Source: Jiangella muralis
GTDB lineage: Bacteria; Actinomycetota; Actinomycetes; Jiangellales; Jiangellaceae
DNA length: 64,000 nt
Reading direction: 5' to 3'
NCBI RefSeq assembly: GCF_001270745.1
Contig: NZ_LFXL01000025.1
Span: forward strand, 62,001-126,000
Shown here: piece by piece, positions 24,614 to 33,346 of the stretch
How the letters are laid out: every line of letters begins with the position of its first letter
Position numbering within the stretch: the stretch's first letter is position 1
Position numbers and translations under genes: made by a program
Notes under the pieces: generated by a model
What the model was told of the DNA's origin: nothing
Database searches by the model: none
Seen by the model: only the letters and a program-made list of their open reading frames with translations

Positions 24614-25906
24614 TCACTGCCGAAGCAACCCGATCAGCGCCACCGCTTCGACGCTGCGCACGCCGGGGCGCCGGACGCCGTCGGCCACCTCGCGGTCGGA
24701 CGAGACCACGATCACCGGGCGGCCCTGGGGCTCGGCCCGGACCAGGCGCCGGATCAGCTCGTCCGCCGTCTGCCCGGCCGGGCTGAACCGGACCCGGATC
24801 CCGGCCCCCGCGACCGGCGGCGGCACCGTCACGTCCGCACCGTCGAAGACCAGCGTGACCTCGGCGCCCGTCCGTGCCGCCACCGCCGCCAGTCCCTGCG
24901 CGAGCCGCGACCGCTGGGCGTCCAGCGGCATCGTCGGCCACGCGGCCTTGGTGACGTTGTAGCCGTCGACGACGAGGTGGACGCGCGGCAGGGACAACAG
25001 TTCGTCGAGGTAGCCGGGCTCGTCGGCCCCCCGGGCGCGGCCGACCGCGCCGCCGTCCAGCGGGCTGCCGGGGATCGCCGCCTCGACGGTGTCGGCGGGG
25101 GCCAGCGTGGAGGCGGGTAGCGCCAGTTCCCGGCGCAGGCCCGCCGCGGCGTCGCCGAGGGTGTCCAGCAACAGTGCCAGCCGGGCGGTGCCGAGGCTGC
25201 GTTCGGCCCGGCCGCTGCGGCGGGCCGCCTCGAGGGCCGCCTCGGCGTCGGCCAGGCGGGTGCGCAGTCGCCGGACCTCGGTCTCCGCCGTGCGGAGGGC
25301 GGCGCGGGCGTCGGAGAGCTCGCGGCCGGCCTGCTCCTGCTCGTCGTGCTCCTGCTGACGGACCTCGCTCAGCCGCTCGCGGGTCTCCTGGACGCGCCGC
25401 CGCAGCATGGTGTTCTCGGCCTTGACGCGGTCGAGCTCGGCCCGCATGGTCGTGCGCAGCTCCCGCGTGGTCGCGCGGGCCGCGTCGAGCTGTTCGCGCA
25501 GTCGCTCGGCGGCGGCCGCCTCGCGGGTGAGCCGGGCGGCGTCGTCGCCGTGACGGACGGAGGCGGCGGCGGCCTCGACCATGGCCTCCCAGCCGTCCGG
25601 CCGCAGCAGGTAGGCGAGGACGGCGACGTCGACGGGGTCGGCGGCGGCCGGCGCCGCGCCCGACTCCAGCGCCTTGACGAGGGCCGGGTCGGCGGCCGAC
25701 GCGGCGTCGAGGACACGGCGGCGGAACCCCGGCTCGGTGTCGAGGGCCGACGCGATGGCGCTGCCGCCGAGGCGGGCCCGTTTGGCCGCCGCGAACTTCG
25801 CGACCGGCCGCAGCACCCCCGGGACGTCGCCCGCGGGCAGGGCGCCCAGCACGTCCGACCCCAGTGCGACCAGCCGCGACCGCACCGCGTCGGGCAGTGT
25901 GCTCAC
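24614..25906 (-). CDS. NYN-domain protein with central coiled coil
   Basis: A 430-residue protein. The N-terminal third is helical, and a Glu/Arg/Ala coiled coil covers about 125-245. The C-terminal 150 residues are an NYN (PIN-like) domain with LVVDGYNVTKAAWP, LVFDGAD and VVSSDREVADG carrying the conserved acidic residues. NYN domains are RNA-binding or RNA-cleaving; this arrangement occurs in actinobacterial proteins annotated as RNA-binding. GTG 25906 overlaps the stop of the zinc-ribbon gene as GTGA, so the two are coupled. Confidence 0.88.
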   Translation of the reverse strand: MSTLPDAVRSRLVALGSDVLGALPAGDVPGVLRPVAKFAAAKRARLGGSAIASALDTEPGFRRRVLDAASAADPALVKALESGAAPAAADPVDVAVLAYLLRPDGWEAMVEAAAASVRHGDDAARLTREAAAAERLREQLDAARATTRELRTTMRAELDRVKAENTMLRRRVQETRERLSEVRQQEHDEQEQAGRELSDARAALRTAETEVRRLRTRLADAEAALEAARRSGRAERSLGTARLALLLDTLGDAAAGLRRELALPASTLAPADTVEAAIPGSPLDGGAVGRARGADEPGYLDELLSLPRVHLVVDGYNVTKAAWPTMPLDAQRSRLAQGLAAVAARTGAEVTLVFDGADVTVPPPVAGAGIRVRFSPAGQTADELIRRLVRAEPQGRPVIVVSSDREVADGVRRPGVRSVEAVALIGLLRQ

Positions 25907-26139
25907 GCTGAGTCTGGACGCGCGACGAGCTCCACCGTTCCCTCACCACCGCACCACCGGCAGACCACCCGCTCGACGGACTCGGCGAGGACGTCGGTCT
26001 CCTCGACCTTCGGGTCACCGGCGAGGTCGACGTGCACGAACTCGCGCACGCGGCTGGACCGCACGACGTCGAACCGGGTCAGGTTGCCGCACTGCGCGCA
26101 GCGCCACCGAGTGGTCTCGGACGGCTGGGGAACGGGCAT
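25903..26139 (-). CDS. Small zinc-ribbon protein
   Basis: A 78-residue protein with two CxxC pairs, CAQC near residue 14 and CRWC near residue 62, forming a zinc ribbon. The region between (RFDVVRSSRVREFVHVDLAG) is conserved-looking and basic. The ATG at 26139 has GAGGAG upstream; a longer frame to 26241 has no ribosome site. Its stop overlaps the NYN start, suggesting a shared RNA-related role. Function is not known. Confidence 0.82.
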   Translation of the reverse strand: MPVPQPSETTRWRCAQCGNLTRFDVVRSSRVREFVHVDLAGDPKVEETDVLAESVERVVCRWCGGEGTVELVARPDSA

Positions 26140-26334
26140 GGGCTGCTCCTCGGCGTCGGTTCGTCGGACGTGTTCCCGCCCAGCGTAGGCCGTGCGCGGC
26201 GTGGACGCCGCCCGCGAGGTCCGGCGCGGCTGGAGTCCCACAAAGGACGGCGAACCGCGGGTCGTGCCCGGAGATTGTCAGTGCCGGTGCCTACTGTGCG
26301 CATCAGGTGGCCGATCGACCGAGAGGGGTGCGAC

Positions 26335-28077
26335 ATGACGGCCGTGGCCATCCAGGGCACGCTCGACGAGATCGGCATGCCGCTGGTCTCCACCACGTTC
26401 GTCGTGGTCGACCTCGAGACCACGGGCGGCGGACCCGACGGCAACGAGATCACCGAGATCGGGGCGGTGAAGGTCCGCGGCGGCGAGGTCGTGGGCGAGT
26501 TCGACACGCTGGTCCGCCCGGCGTCGTCCATCCCGCCGTTCATCGCCGTGCTCACCGGCATCACCGACTACATGGTGGCCAGTGCGCCGCCCATCCAGTC
26601 GACGCTGCCGGCCTTCCTCGAGTTCGCCCGCGGCAGCGTCCTCGTCGCCCACAACGCGCCGTTCGACGTCGGGTTCCTGAAGGCCGCATGCGAGGTCACC
26701 GGCACCCATTGGCCCACGTTCCAGGTGCTCGACACCGCGCGGCTGGCCCGCCGGGTGCTGTCGCGCGACGAGGCCCGCGACTGCAAGCTGTCCACACTGG
26801 CCCGGCTGTTCCACGCCTCCACCACGCCCAACCACCGGGCGCTGGCCGACGCCCGGGCGACGGTCGACGTGCTGCACGGCCTGCTCGAACGGCTCGGCAA
26901 CGTCGGTGTGCACACCGTCGAGGAGCTGGCGCTCTGGCAGAGCAAGGTCACCGTGGCGCAGCGGCAGAAGCGGCACCTGTCCGAGCAGCTGCCGCACGCG
27001 CCCGGCGTCTACCTGTTCACCGCCCCCGACGGCGAGACCCTGTACGTCGGCAAGAGCAAGGACATGCGCACCCGCGTGCGCACCTACTTCACGGCGTCCG
27101 AGACGCGGTCGCGGATGACCGAGATGGTCTCCATCGCCACCGGCGTCACCGGCATCCAGTGCGCCACGCCGCTGGAGGCCGAGGTCCGCGAGCTGCGACT
27201 CATCGCCGAGCGCAAGCCCCGGTACAACCGGCGGTCACGGTTCCCCGAACGCGGCAGCTGGCTCAAACTCACCATCGAGGCGTTCCCGCGCCTGTCGCTG
27301 GTCCGGCAGGTCCGCGACGACGGCTCCGCCTACCTCGGGCCGTTCGGGTCGCGGCGCATCGCCGAGGCGGCCATGACGGCCATCCACGAGGCGGTCCCGA
27401 TCCGCCAGTGCACGCAGCGGCTGTCCGCGTCGCCGTCGTCGTCCGCGTGCATCCTGGCCGACATGGGCCGCTGCGGCGCGCCATGCACGGGCGCGGAGTC
27501 GGCGGCGGAGTACGCGGTACACGTCGACCAGGTGCGGCACGCGTTCACCGGCGATCCCGGGCCGCTGGTGCGCAAACTGCTCGACCGCATCACGGCGCTC
27601 GCCGGCCAGGAACGCTACGAGGAGGCCGCTGTCCGGCGCGACCGGCTGGCCACGCTCGTGCGGTCGCTCGTGCGGTCACAGCGCATGGCGTCGCTGGCAT
27701 CGGTGCCGCAGCTGGTGGCGGCTCGGCGACGTGAGCTGGGCGGGTGGGAACTGCACGTCGTCCGGTACGGACGGCTGGCCGGCGCCGAGGTCACCCCACC
27801 CGGCGTCGACCCACGCCCGGCCGTCGAGGCCCTCGTCGCGACGGCCGAGACGGTGCAGCCGGCGCCCGAGCCGCTGCCCGCCGCCACCGCCGAAGAGACC
27901 GAGTGCGTGCTGCGCTGGCTGGAGACCCCCGGCACCCGGCTGGTCCGCGTCGACGGCGTCTGGACGCTGCCGTGGCCCAGCGCGGCCGGTTACTCCGCCG
28001 TCGCCGACGCCCGCGACGACGATCAGCGCGCCGCCCGCCCGTTCGCCGACCGGCGTCCCTTGCGGCCGCTGCGCTAG
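26335..28077 (+). CDS. DEDD exonuclease fused to a GIY-YIG (UvrC/Cho-like) nuclease
   Basis: A 580-residue two-nuclease protein. The N-terminal DnaQ-like 3'-5' exonuclease (about 20-195) has VVVDLETTG, AHNAPFDVGF and NHRALADARATVDV, giving the DEDDh residues. The GIY-YIG domain (about 218-300) has APGVYLF and LYVGKSKDMRTRVRTYF. The rest resembles the UvrC/Cho region, with a UVR-like helix near AGQERYEEAAVRRDRLATL. Such fusions occur across actinobacteria and probably act in DNA repair. The ATG has GAGAGGGG upstream. It stands alone on the plus strand. Confidence 0.92.
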   Translation: MTAVAIQGTLDEIGMPLVSTTFVVVDLETTGGGPDGNEITEIGAVKVRGGEVVGEFDTLVRPASSIPPFIAVLTGITDYMVASAPPIQSTLPAFLEFARGSVLVAHNAPFDVGFLKAACEVTGTHWPTFQVLDTARLARRVLSRDEARDCKLSTLARLFHASTTPNHRALADARATVDVLHGLLERLGNVGVHTVEELALWQSKVTVAQRQKRHLSEQLPHAPGVYLFTAPDGETLYVGKSKDMRTRVRTYFTASETRSRMTEMVSIATGVTGIQCATPLEAEVRELRLIAERKPRYNRRSRFPERGSWLKLTIEAFPRLSLVRQVRDDGSAYLGPFGSRRIAEAAMTAIHEAVPIRQCTQRLSASPSSSACILADMGRCGAPCTGAESAAEYAVHVDQVRHAFTGDPGPLVRKLLDRITALAGQERYEEAAVRRDRLATLVRSLVRSQRMASLASVPQLVAARRRELGGWELHVVRYGRLAGAEVTPPGVDPRPAVEALVATAETVQPAPEPLPAATAEETECVLRWLETPGTRLVRVDGVWTLPWPSAAGYSAVADARDDDQRAARPFADRRPLRPLR

Positions 28078-28122
28078 CGGTAGTGTCGGCGCCGTACCGG
28101 ATACACCCCGAGGAGACATCAC

Positions 28123-28404
28123 GTGATCACCGCCATCGTGTTCATTCAGGCCGACGTCGCGCGCATCCCGGAGGTCGCGACGGAGATCGCCGCCCTCGAC
28201 GGCGTCAGCGAGGTCTACTCGGTCACCGGCGACATCGACCTCGTCGCCCTCGTCCGGGTGCGCACCCACGACGCCATCGCCGAGGTCGTCGCCGACCGTC
28301 TCAACAAGGTCGACGGCGTGCTCAACACCGAGACGCACATCGCCTTCCGCACCTACTCCAAGCACGACCTCGAGGCCGCGTTCGCCCTCGGCGCCGAGGA
28401 CTGA
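28123..28404 (+). CDS. Stand-alone Lrp/AsnC ligand-binding (RAM) domain protein
   Basis: A 93-residue protein made only of the AsnC effector domain: alternating strands and helices such as ITAIVFIQADVAR, VYSVTGDIDLVALVRV and VDGVLNTETHIAFRTYSK. There is no DNA-binding helix-turn-helix. Such proteins oligomerise and bind amino acids, and may modulate full-length Lrp proteins. GTG 28123 has GAGGAGACA upstream. It begins 45 bases after the DEDD nuclease gene on the same strand. Confidence 0.9.
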   Translation: MITAIVFIQADVARIPEVATEIAALDGVSEVYSVTGDIDLVALVRVRTHDAIAEVVADRLNKVDGVLNTETHIAFRTYSKHDLEAAFALGAED

Positions 28405-28530
28405 CGAAGAGCGCCTGTCACGCCCTGCGACCGCTCGGGTCGCCGGCACCCGCCCGGGGCCGCCGGGCTGTGGGTCGGGTTCCCGCAGCGGCCGCTGCGA
28501 GCGCGCGCGTCCGCCCCGTCCGAGCCGGCC

Positions 28531-28640
28531 GGGTCGGCGTGCGGGCGTTCGTCCCGTCCTGGTCGGCGTGCGCGCATCCGCCCCATTCGGGTCGGCCTGC
28601 GCGCGTCCATCCCGTCCGAGTCGGCGTGCGCGTCGGCCAC
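28531..28640. repeat. Degenerate tandem repeat, unit about 30 bp
   Basis: GTCGGCGTGCG or a close variant begins at 28531, 28562, 28591 and 28620, each followed by a variable GTTC/ATCC-GTCCCGTCC segment. Unit length is 29-31 bp, so it does not keep one reading frame. No gene is supported in 28405-28680. Confidence 0.6.
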
Positions 28641-28680
28641 GTGTCAAGCCGACGTGCGCACGCCCCGCGCCGTTTCGCGC

Positions 28681-28759
28681 CGTGGTAGGCATGACCCGCC
28701 CGGCCCGGGTGGGCCCACCCTATGGGCGGGTACCGACAGACTCGGCGAAACCCGGCTGA
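28681..28759 (+). repeat. Dispersed repeat with mini-ORF, copy A
   Basis: The block opens CGTGGTAG, two bases, then ATGACCC, and contains GGGTGGG directly followed by CCCACCC and CCGACA. The same layout recurs at 55056-55131. From ATG 28691 an open frame of 22 codons ends at TGA 28759 (MTRPARVGPPYGRVPT and on). It may be a palindromic repeat or a tiny gene. Confidence 0.6.
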
Positions 28760-28794
28760 CCAGTGGTTACCGGCTCAACAACGCCAGGACCGGG

Positions 28795-29090
28795 CCGGCG
28801 TCAAGCGGCAACGGCTATCGCCAAGCGGAAGCGGCCCTCGTCAAGCGACAGCGTCCGCGCCAAGCGGCAGCACCGGCCCGGTCAAGCGACAGCGCCGGCC
28901 GCCAAGCACGAACAGCGACGGCAGCGAGTAGAAGACGTCGACCACCCGCAACAGCAGAAGCGGCCTCCGTCAGACGGCAGCGGCCCCGGTCAAGCGGCAG
29001 CAGCCCGGTCGGGCGGAAGCAGCCCCCGTCAAGCGACAGCGGCGGCCGCCAAGCAGAAGCGGGCCGGCACCAGCGCCAGAAGCAGCCGGC
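28795..29090. repeat. 20-bp period degenerate repeat array downstream of trpD
   Basis: A TCAAGCGGCAGCG-like unit recurs at about 28801, 28821, 28841, 28860, 28881, 28901, then 28969, 28990, 29009, 29029 and 29050. The period of 20-21 bp is not a codon multiple, so it is not a protein repeat. It begins directly after the trpD stop and fills the gap toward the dispersed repeat. Confidence 0.65.
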
Positions 29091-29091
29091 G

Positions 29092-30129
29092 TCAGGCGGA
29101 GGCGGCCGCCACCCAGCGGTCCAGCACTCGCTCGGCCGCGCCGGAGTCGATGGCTGCCGTGGCCTTCTCCAGCCCTGCCGCCAGCCGGTCGGTCAGCGAC
29201 GCGTCGAGAGCGTCGTACGCTGCCAGCCCCGCCGCGGCGTTGAGCAGCACCGCGTCGCGCACCGGGCCCTTCTCGCCGCCGACGAACCGCCGGGCCACGC
29301 CGAGGTTGTAGGCGACGTCGCCGCCGCGCAGCGCCTCGGCCGGCACCGGCGCGATGCCCAGCGACGTGGGGTCGAACCGCTCTTCCGACACGTCGCCGTC
29401 GCGCACGACCCACACTCGCGACGTCGTCGTGGTGGTCAGCTCGTCGAGGCCGTCGTCGCCGCGGAAGACCAGGGCGGACGTGCCGCGTCCGGCCAGCACC
29501 CCGGCGATCAGCCCCGCGACCCGCGCGTCGGCCACGCCGACCGCCTGGGCGCTGGGCCGGGCCGGGTTGGCCATCGGGCCGAGCATGTTGAACGTCGTCT
29601 GGATGCCCAACTCCGCGCGAGCCGTCGACGCGTACCGCAGGGACGGGTGGAACGCCGGAGCGAAGCAGAACGTGATGCCGGCTTCGACGGCGATCTCGGC
29701 CACCCGCGCGACCGGGAGGTCCAGCCGGATACCGAGCCCTTCCAGCAGGTCGGCCGCCCCGCACAGCGACGACGCCGCGCGGTTGCCGTGCTTGACGACG
29801 CGCGCGCCGGCCCCCGCCGCGGCGATGGCCGCCATGGTCGAGATGTTGACGGTGTGCGCGCGGTCGCCGCCGGTGCCGACGATGTCCAGTGCGGGACCGG
29901 GGTCCGGGAACGGCGTCGCGACCTCGTACATGGCCTGGACCAGGCCCTCGAGCTCGGTGACCGTCTCGCCCTTGGCACGCAGCGCGACCGCGAACCCGGC
30001 GATCTGCACCGGCGTCGCCTCGCCGCGCATGATCTCGCCCATCGCCCAGGCGGCCGACTCGGTGGAGAGGTCGTCGCCCGCGACCAGCGCCGTGAGAACG
30101 GCGGGCCAGGTCTGCTGCGCCTCGCTCAT
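29092..30129 (-). CDS. trpD: Anthranilate phosphoribosyltransferase
   Basis: Second step of tryptophan synthesis: joins anthranilate and PRPP. The protein is 345 residues. The PRPP/anthranilate loops are visible as [36 protein letters not shown] and [10 protein letters not shown]. It is complete and unfused. Other trp genes are absent, as in actinomycetes where trpD is often isolated. The ATG at 30129 overlaps the stop of the receiver-like gene as ATGA, so it is second in a two-gene operon. Confidence 0.96.
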   Translation of the reverse strand: MSEAQQTWPAVLTALVAGDDLSTESAAWAMGEIMRGEATPVQIAGFAVALRAKGETVTELEGLVQAMYEVATPFPDPGPALDIVGTGGDRAHTVNISTMAAIAAAGAGARVVKHGNRAASSLCGAADLLEGLGIRLDLPVARVAEIAVEAGITFCFAPAFHPSLRYASTARAELGIQTTFNMLGPMANPARPSAQAVGVADARVAGLIAGVLAGRGTSALVFRGDDGLDELTTTTTSRVWVVRDGDVSEERFDPTSLGIAPVPAEALRGGDVAYNLGVARRFVGGEKGPVRDAVLLNAAAGLAAYDALDASLTDRLAAGLEKATAAIDSGAAERVLDRWVAAASA

Positions 30130-30545
30130 GAGGTGGCGGTGACGCCGGACGTGCGGCGCCGCATGAGGCCGGCCACGGCGGACGCGACGGCAATGGGGTC
30201 GAGCGGGTGCGACACGACCGCCTCGGCCCGCGACCACGTCGCCAGCCAGGCGTCCTGCGGGCGGCCGATCAGCACCAGCACGGGCGGAGCGTTGTAGATC
30301 TCCTCCTTGATGGTGCGGGCCAGGCCCATGCCGCCGGCCGGGACCGCCTCGCCGTCGAGCACGGCGATGTCGATGCCGCCGGCGTCGAGCGTCCGGATGG
30401 CGACGGCTGGCGTGGCGACCTCGACGAACTCCACCTTCGGCAGGTCCGCGGCCGGACGCCGGCCGATGGCCAGCCGCACCTGCTCGCGCGTGGTGCGATC
30501 GTCGCTGTAGACGAGGATCGTCGTGGTCGGCTCGGTGCTGCTCAT
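30126..30545 (-). CDS. Response-regulator receiver-like protein without output domain
   Basis: A 139-residue protein with CheY-like topology: [15 protein letters not shown] (acidic pair after strand 1), [12 protein letters not shown] (possible acceptor Asp), PVLVLIGR and a terminal helix ending in RRR. The invariant Lys after strand 5 is not evident, so phosphorylation is doubtful. There is no DNA-binding domain. ATG 30545 has GAGGA upstream. It is translationally coupled to trpD and divergent from ctaE. Function is unknown. Confidence 0.8.
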   Translation of the reverse strand: MSSTEPTTTILVYSDDRTTREQVRLAIGRRPAADLPKVEFVEVATPAVAIRTLDAGGIDIAVLDGEAVPAGGMGLARTIKEEIYNAPPVLVLIGRPQDAWLATWSRAEAVVSHPLDPIAVASAVAGLMRRRTSGVTATS

Positions 30546-30647
30546 CCTGCGGGTCCTCGCTGGGATCTCTCGGCTGGCTGGCTGGTCGAGACGATGGTAC
30601 CGGTGCGCGCCCGCCGGACGGCGAGGACCGTCTCGCCGTCCGGTCAC

Positions 30648-30666
30648 TCAGGTAAGGCTTGCTTAA
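30648..30666. promoter_or_regulatory. Candidate DtxR/IdeR iron box
   Basis: TCAGGTAAGGCTTGCTTAA matches the DtxR/IdeR consensus TTAGGTTAGGCTAACCTAA at 14 of 19 positions by my count. It lies 97 bases upstream of ctaE, in the gap shared with the divergent receiver/trpD operon. It also contains TTGCTT, a possible -35 with CAGGAT 17 bases downstream. Confidence 0.5.
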
Positions 30667-30749
30667 CTTTCCGCGACCGCGCAGGATGGATGGGACACGC
30701 CGGGAACTCTCAACCCCGGGGTCCTGTCGTGCTCGCGAAGTGCGACCGA

Positions 30750-30755
30750 CATAAT
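30750..30755 (+). promoter_or_regulatory. -10 hexamer CATAAT of a leaderless ctaE promoter
   Basis: CATAAT ends seven bases before the GTG at 30763 and overlaps the in-frame ATG at 30754. If this is the -10, the ATG is not transcribed and GTG is the true start. Confidence 0.5.
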
Positions 30756-30762
30756 GACGGGC

Positions 30763-31401
30763 GTGGCTTCTGCAACCGCCGTCGACGCTGCCCACACGAG
30801 GCAACCCGAGCGACCGAGTCTCGTCGCTGTCGGGGTCATCGTGTGGCTGTCCAGTGAGCTGATGTTCTTCGCGGCCTTGTTCGCGATCTACTTCACGCTC
30901 CGGTCCAACGCCCCTGCCCTCTGGGAACAGCAGTCCGAGCTGCTCAACGTCCCCTTCTCGCTGGTGAACACCACCGTTCTGGTGCTGTCTTCGGTCACCT
31001 GCCAGTTGGGCGTGCTGCGGGCCGAGCGCGGCCAAGTGGGCCGCCTGGGCGGCCTGTGGCAGGTCGGCAAGTGGGGCATGCGCGAGTGGTTCGTGCTGAC
31101 GTTCCTCATGGGCGCCTTCTTCATCGGCGGCCAGGTGTTCGAGTACGCCGAGCTGGCGCTGCACGAGGGCCTGACGTTGTCCAGCGACCCGTACGGCTCC
31201 ATCTTCTACCTCGCCACCGGGTTCCACGGCATCCACGTCACGCTCGGCCTCGTCGCGTTCCTGTTCCTGCTGGGCCGCACCTTCATGACGCGCCGGTTCA
31301 CCCACGAGCAGGCCACCAGCACGATCGTCGTGTCGTACTACTGGCACTTCGTCGACGTCGTCTGGATCGCCCTGTTCCTCACCATCTACGTGGTCAAGTG
31401 A
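30763..31401 (+). CDS. ctaE: Cytochrome c oxidase subunit III
   Basis: Integral membrane subunit of the aa3 oxidase, 212 residues with five hydrophobic helices. Characteristic pieces are [40 protein letters not shown] and [14 protein letters not shown]. It has the short five-helix actinobacterial form. The GTG start is preferred to ATG 30754 because of the CATAAT hexamer seven bases upstream. It is the first gene of ctaE-qcrC-qcrA-qcrB, the usual actinobacterial order of the bc-aa3 supercomplex. Confidence 0.95.
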   Translation: MASATAVDAAHTRQPERPSLVAVGVIVWLSSELMFFAALFAIYFTLRSNAPALWEQQSELLNVPFSLVNTTVLVLSSVTCQLGVLRAERGQVGRLGGLWQVGKWGMREWFVLTFLMGAFFIGGQVFEYAELALHEGLTLSSDPYGSIFYLATGFHGIHVTLGLVAFLFLLGRTFMTRRFTHEQATSTIVVSYYWHFVDVVWIALFLTIYVVK

Positions 31402-31412
31402 CGAGGAGAGAC

Positions 31413-32264
31413 GTGCCCAGATCGTTGTCCGGCCGGCCCCGCGTCTCGCGGATCGGGCGGCTGCTGTCCACCCGGCGGCGGCACCCGCTCGCCGCGATCG
31501 CCGTGCTGGTGGCCGTCTTGTTCACCGCCGGCGGCGCGTACGCCGCGCTGGCACCGTCGACGTCGCAGAACGTCCAGGCCGCCTCGTCCACGCAGATCGA
31601 GGAAGGCCGGCAGCTGTTCGCCATCGGCTGCTCGTCCTGCCACGGCCTGAACGGCGAGGGCCAGATCAACGCCAACGGCGACGTCCTCGGCCCGTCGCTG
31701 ATCGGCGTCGGCGCCGCCTCGGTCGACTTCCAGGTCGGCACCGGCCGCATGCCGCTGGCCGCGCCGTCCGCACAGGCCGTCCGCAAGCCGGTCTCGTACT
31801 CGCAGGACCAGATCGACGCGCTCTCCGCGTTCGTCGCCTCGCTGGCTCCCGGCCCCGCCGAGCCCGACGAGGAGTACCTCGACGCGTCCCAGGGCGACGT
31901 CGCGCGCGGCGGCGAGCTGTTCCGCACCAACTGCTCCCAGTGCCACAACACGACGGGTCAGGGTGGTGCGCTGACGATGGGCCAGTTCGCGCCGAACCTC
32001 ACCGGCGTCGAGCCGAGGCACATCTACGAAGCCATGCTCACCGGCCCGCAGGCGATGCCGGTGTTCAACGATGCGACGGTCACCCCCGAGGACAAGCGCG
32101 ACATCATCGCGTTCCTCGACAGCGTGCAGAACGAGCCAGACCCCGGTGGCCTCGCCATCGGCCGGGCCGGGCCGGTCGCCGAGGGTCTCTGGGCGTGGCT
32201 GGTCGGTATCGGCCTGCTGATCGGCATGGCCACCTGGATCGTGACGAGGTCGTCGAAGGCATGA
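31413..32264 (+). CDS. qcrC: Di-haem cytochrome c of the menaquinol-cytochrome c reductase
   Basis: A 283-residue membrane-anchored c-type cytochrome facing outside. A signal/anchor helix is at about 26-46. Two haem-binding motifs are CSSCH (73-77) and CSQCH (174-178), with Met ligands likely in GRMPLA and QAMPVF. A C-terminal helix ([19 protein letters not shown]) anchors it. Two haems let it pass electrons directly to the oxidase CuA centre without a soluble cytochrome c. GTG 31413 has GAGGAGAG upstream. Its stop overlaps qcrA as ATGA. Confidence 0.96.
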   Translation: MPRSLSGRPRVSRIGRLLSTRRRHPLAAIAVLVAVLFTAGGAYAALAPSTSQNVQAASSTQIEEGRQLFAIGCSSCHGLNGEGQINANGDVLGPSLIGVGAASVDFQVGTGRMPLAAPSAQAVRKPVSYSQDQIDALSAFVASLAPGPAEPDEEYLDASQGDVARGGELFRTNCSQCHNTTGQGGALTMGQFAPNLTGVEPRHIYEAMLTGPQAMPVFNDATVTPEDKRDIIAFLDSVQNEPDPGGLAIGRAGPVAEGLWAWLVGIGLLIGMATWIVTRSSKA

Positions 32265-33346
32265 GCACGCACAACGTGAACCCCAACGGTGACGAGCACG
32301 CGGTCGTTCCCCACGGCGAGCACGCCGTGGTGCCGGCCGACCCGATCGCCGACCCCGGACTCCACCACGACGAGCTGCGGCTCACCGACGTCGACGACAA
32401 GGCCGAGCGGCGCGCCGAGCGACAGGTCGCCGGCATGTTCACGCTGGCCTCGCTGCTGACCGTCGCGTTCATCGTCTTCTACGTGGTCGTCGGGATCCAC
32501 CCTGACAACCCCGAGAACGGCGTGAACATCGGCGACGTGCAGGTGTCGAACCTCACGCTCGGGCTCACGCTGGGCCTGGCGCTGTTCCTCCTCGGCGCCG
32601 GGGCCGTCCAGTGGGCGCGGTCGCTGATGACGTCCCCCGAGGTCGTGCACCAGCGGCACGAGCTGCGCAGCGACGACGAGACTCGCGCCGCCACCATCGC
32701 CGACTTCGACACCGGCACCGAGGAGACCGGCTTCGGCCGGCGCAAGCTGATCCGCAACTCGCTGCTGGGCGCGCTGGCGCTGCTGCCGCTGCCCGCGGTG
32801 ATCATGCTGCGCGACCTCGGCCCCAACACCGGCGGGACGCCGGCCCAGCGCAAGGAGCACACCATCTGGGCCGAGGGCGTGCGCGTCCTCACCGACGTCA
32901 CGTTCATGCCCATCCGGGCCGCGGACCTCGAGATCGGCCAGCTGGTCAACGCCATGCCGGCGACGTTCGAGGCCCTGCCCGAGCACGGGCCCGAGCGCAT
33001 CAACGAGCGGGCGAAGTCGCCGGTCATGCTGGTGCGCATGCTGCCGGAGGACATCCACGTCGAGCCCGGCCGCGAGAACTGGGGCGTCGACGGCATCCTC
33101 GCGTACTCCAAGATCTGCACGCACGTCGGCTGCCCGATCAGCCTCTACGAGCAGACGACCCACCACATGCTCTGCCCGTGTCACCAGTCCACGTTCGACC
33201 TCTCGGACAACGGCAAGGTGATCTTCGGCCCGGCAGCGCGGAGCCTCCCGCAGTTGCCGATCGCCGTAGACTCGGAGGGCTACCTGATCGCACAGAGCGA
33301 CTTCACCGAGCCCGTCGGGCCGAGCTACTGGGAGCGCACGCGATGA
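32261..33346 (+). CDS. qcrA: Rieske iron-sulfur subunit of menaquinol-cytochrome c reductase
   Basis: A 361-residue membrane protein. It has three helices (about 70-90, 105-125 and 170-190), the long actinobacterial form. A C-terminal Rieske domain binds the 2Fe-2S cluster through CTHVGC and CPCHQS. The N-terminal 60 residues are His/Asp-rich and cytoplasmic. It transfers electrons from menaquinol to QcrC. It is coupled on both sides by ATGA overlaps with qcrC and qcrB. Confidence 0.97.
   Translation: MSTHNVNPNGDEHAVVPHGEHAVVPADPIADPGLHHDELRLTDVDDKAERRAERQVAGMFTLASLLTVAFIVFYVVVGIHPDNPENGVNIGDVQVSNLTLGLTLGLALFLLGAGAVQWARSLMTSPEVVHQRHELRSDDETRAATIADFDTGTEETGFGRRKLIRNSLLGALALLPLPAVIMLRDLGPNTGGTPAQRKEHTIWAEGVRVLTDVTFMPIRAADLEIGQLVNAMPATFEALPEHGPERINERAKSPVMLVRMLPEDIHVEPGRENWGVDGILAYSKICTHVGCPISLYEQTTHHMLCPCHQSTFDLSDNGKVIFGPAARSLPQLPIAVDSEGYLIAQSDFTEPVGPSYWERTR

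Noticed and set aside
28795-29090. CRISPR-like array
   Set aside because: Units are degenerate and directly abutting at 20-21 bp with no unique spacers, and no cas gene is nearby.
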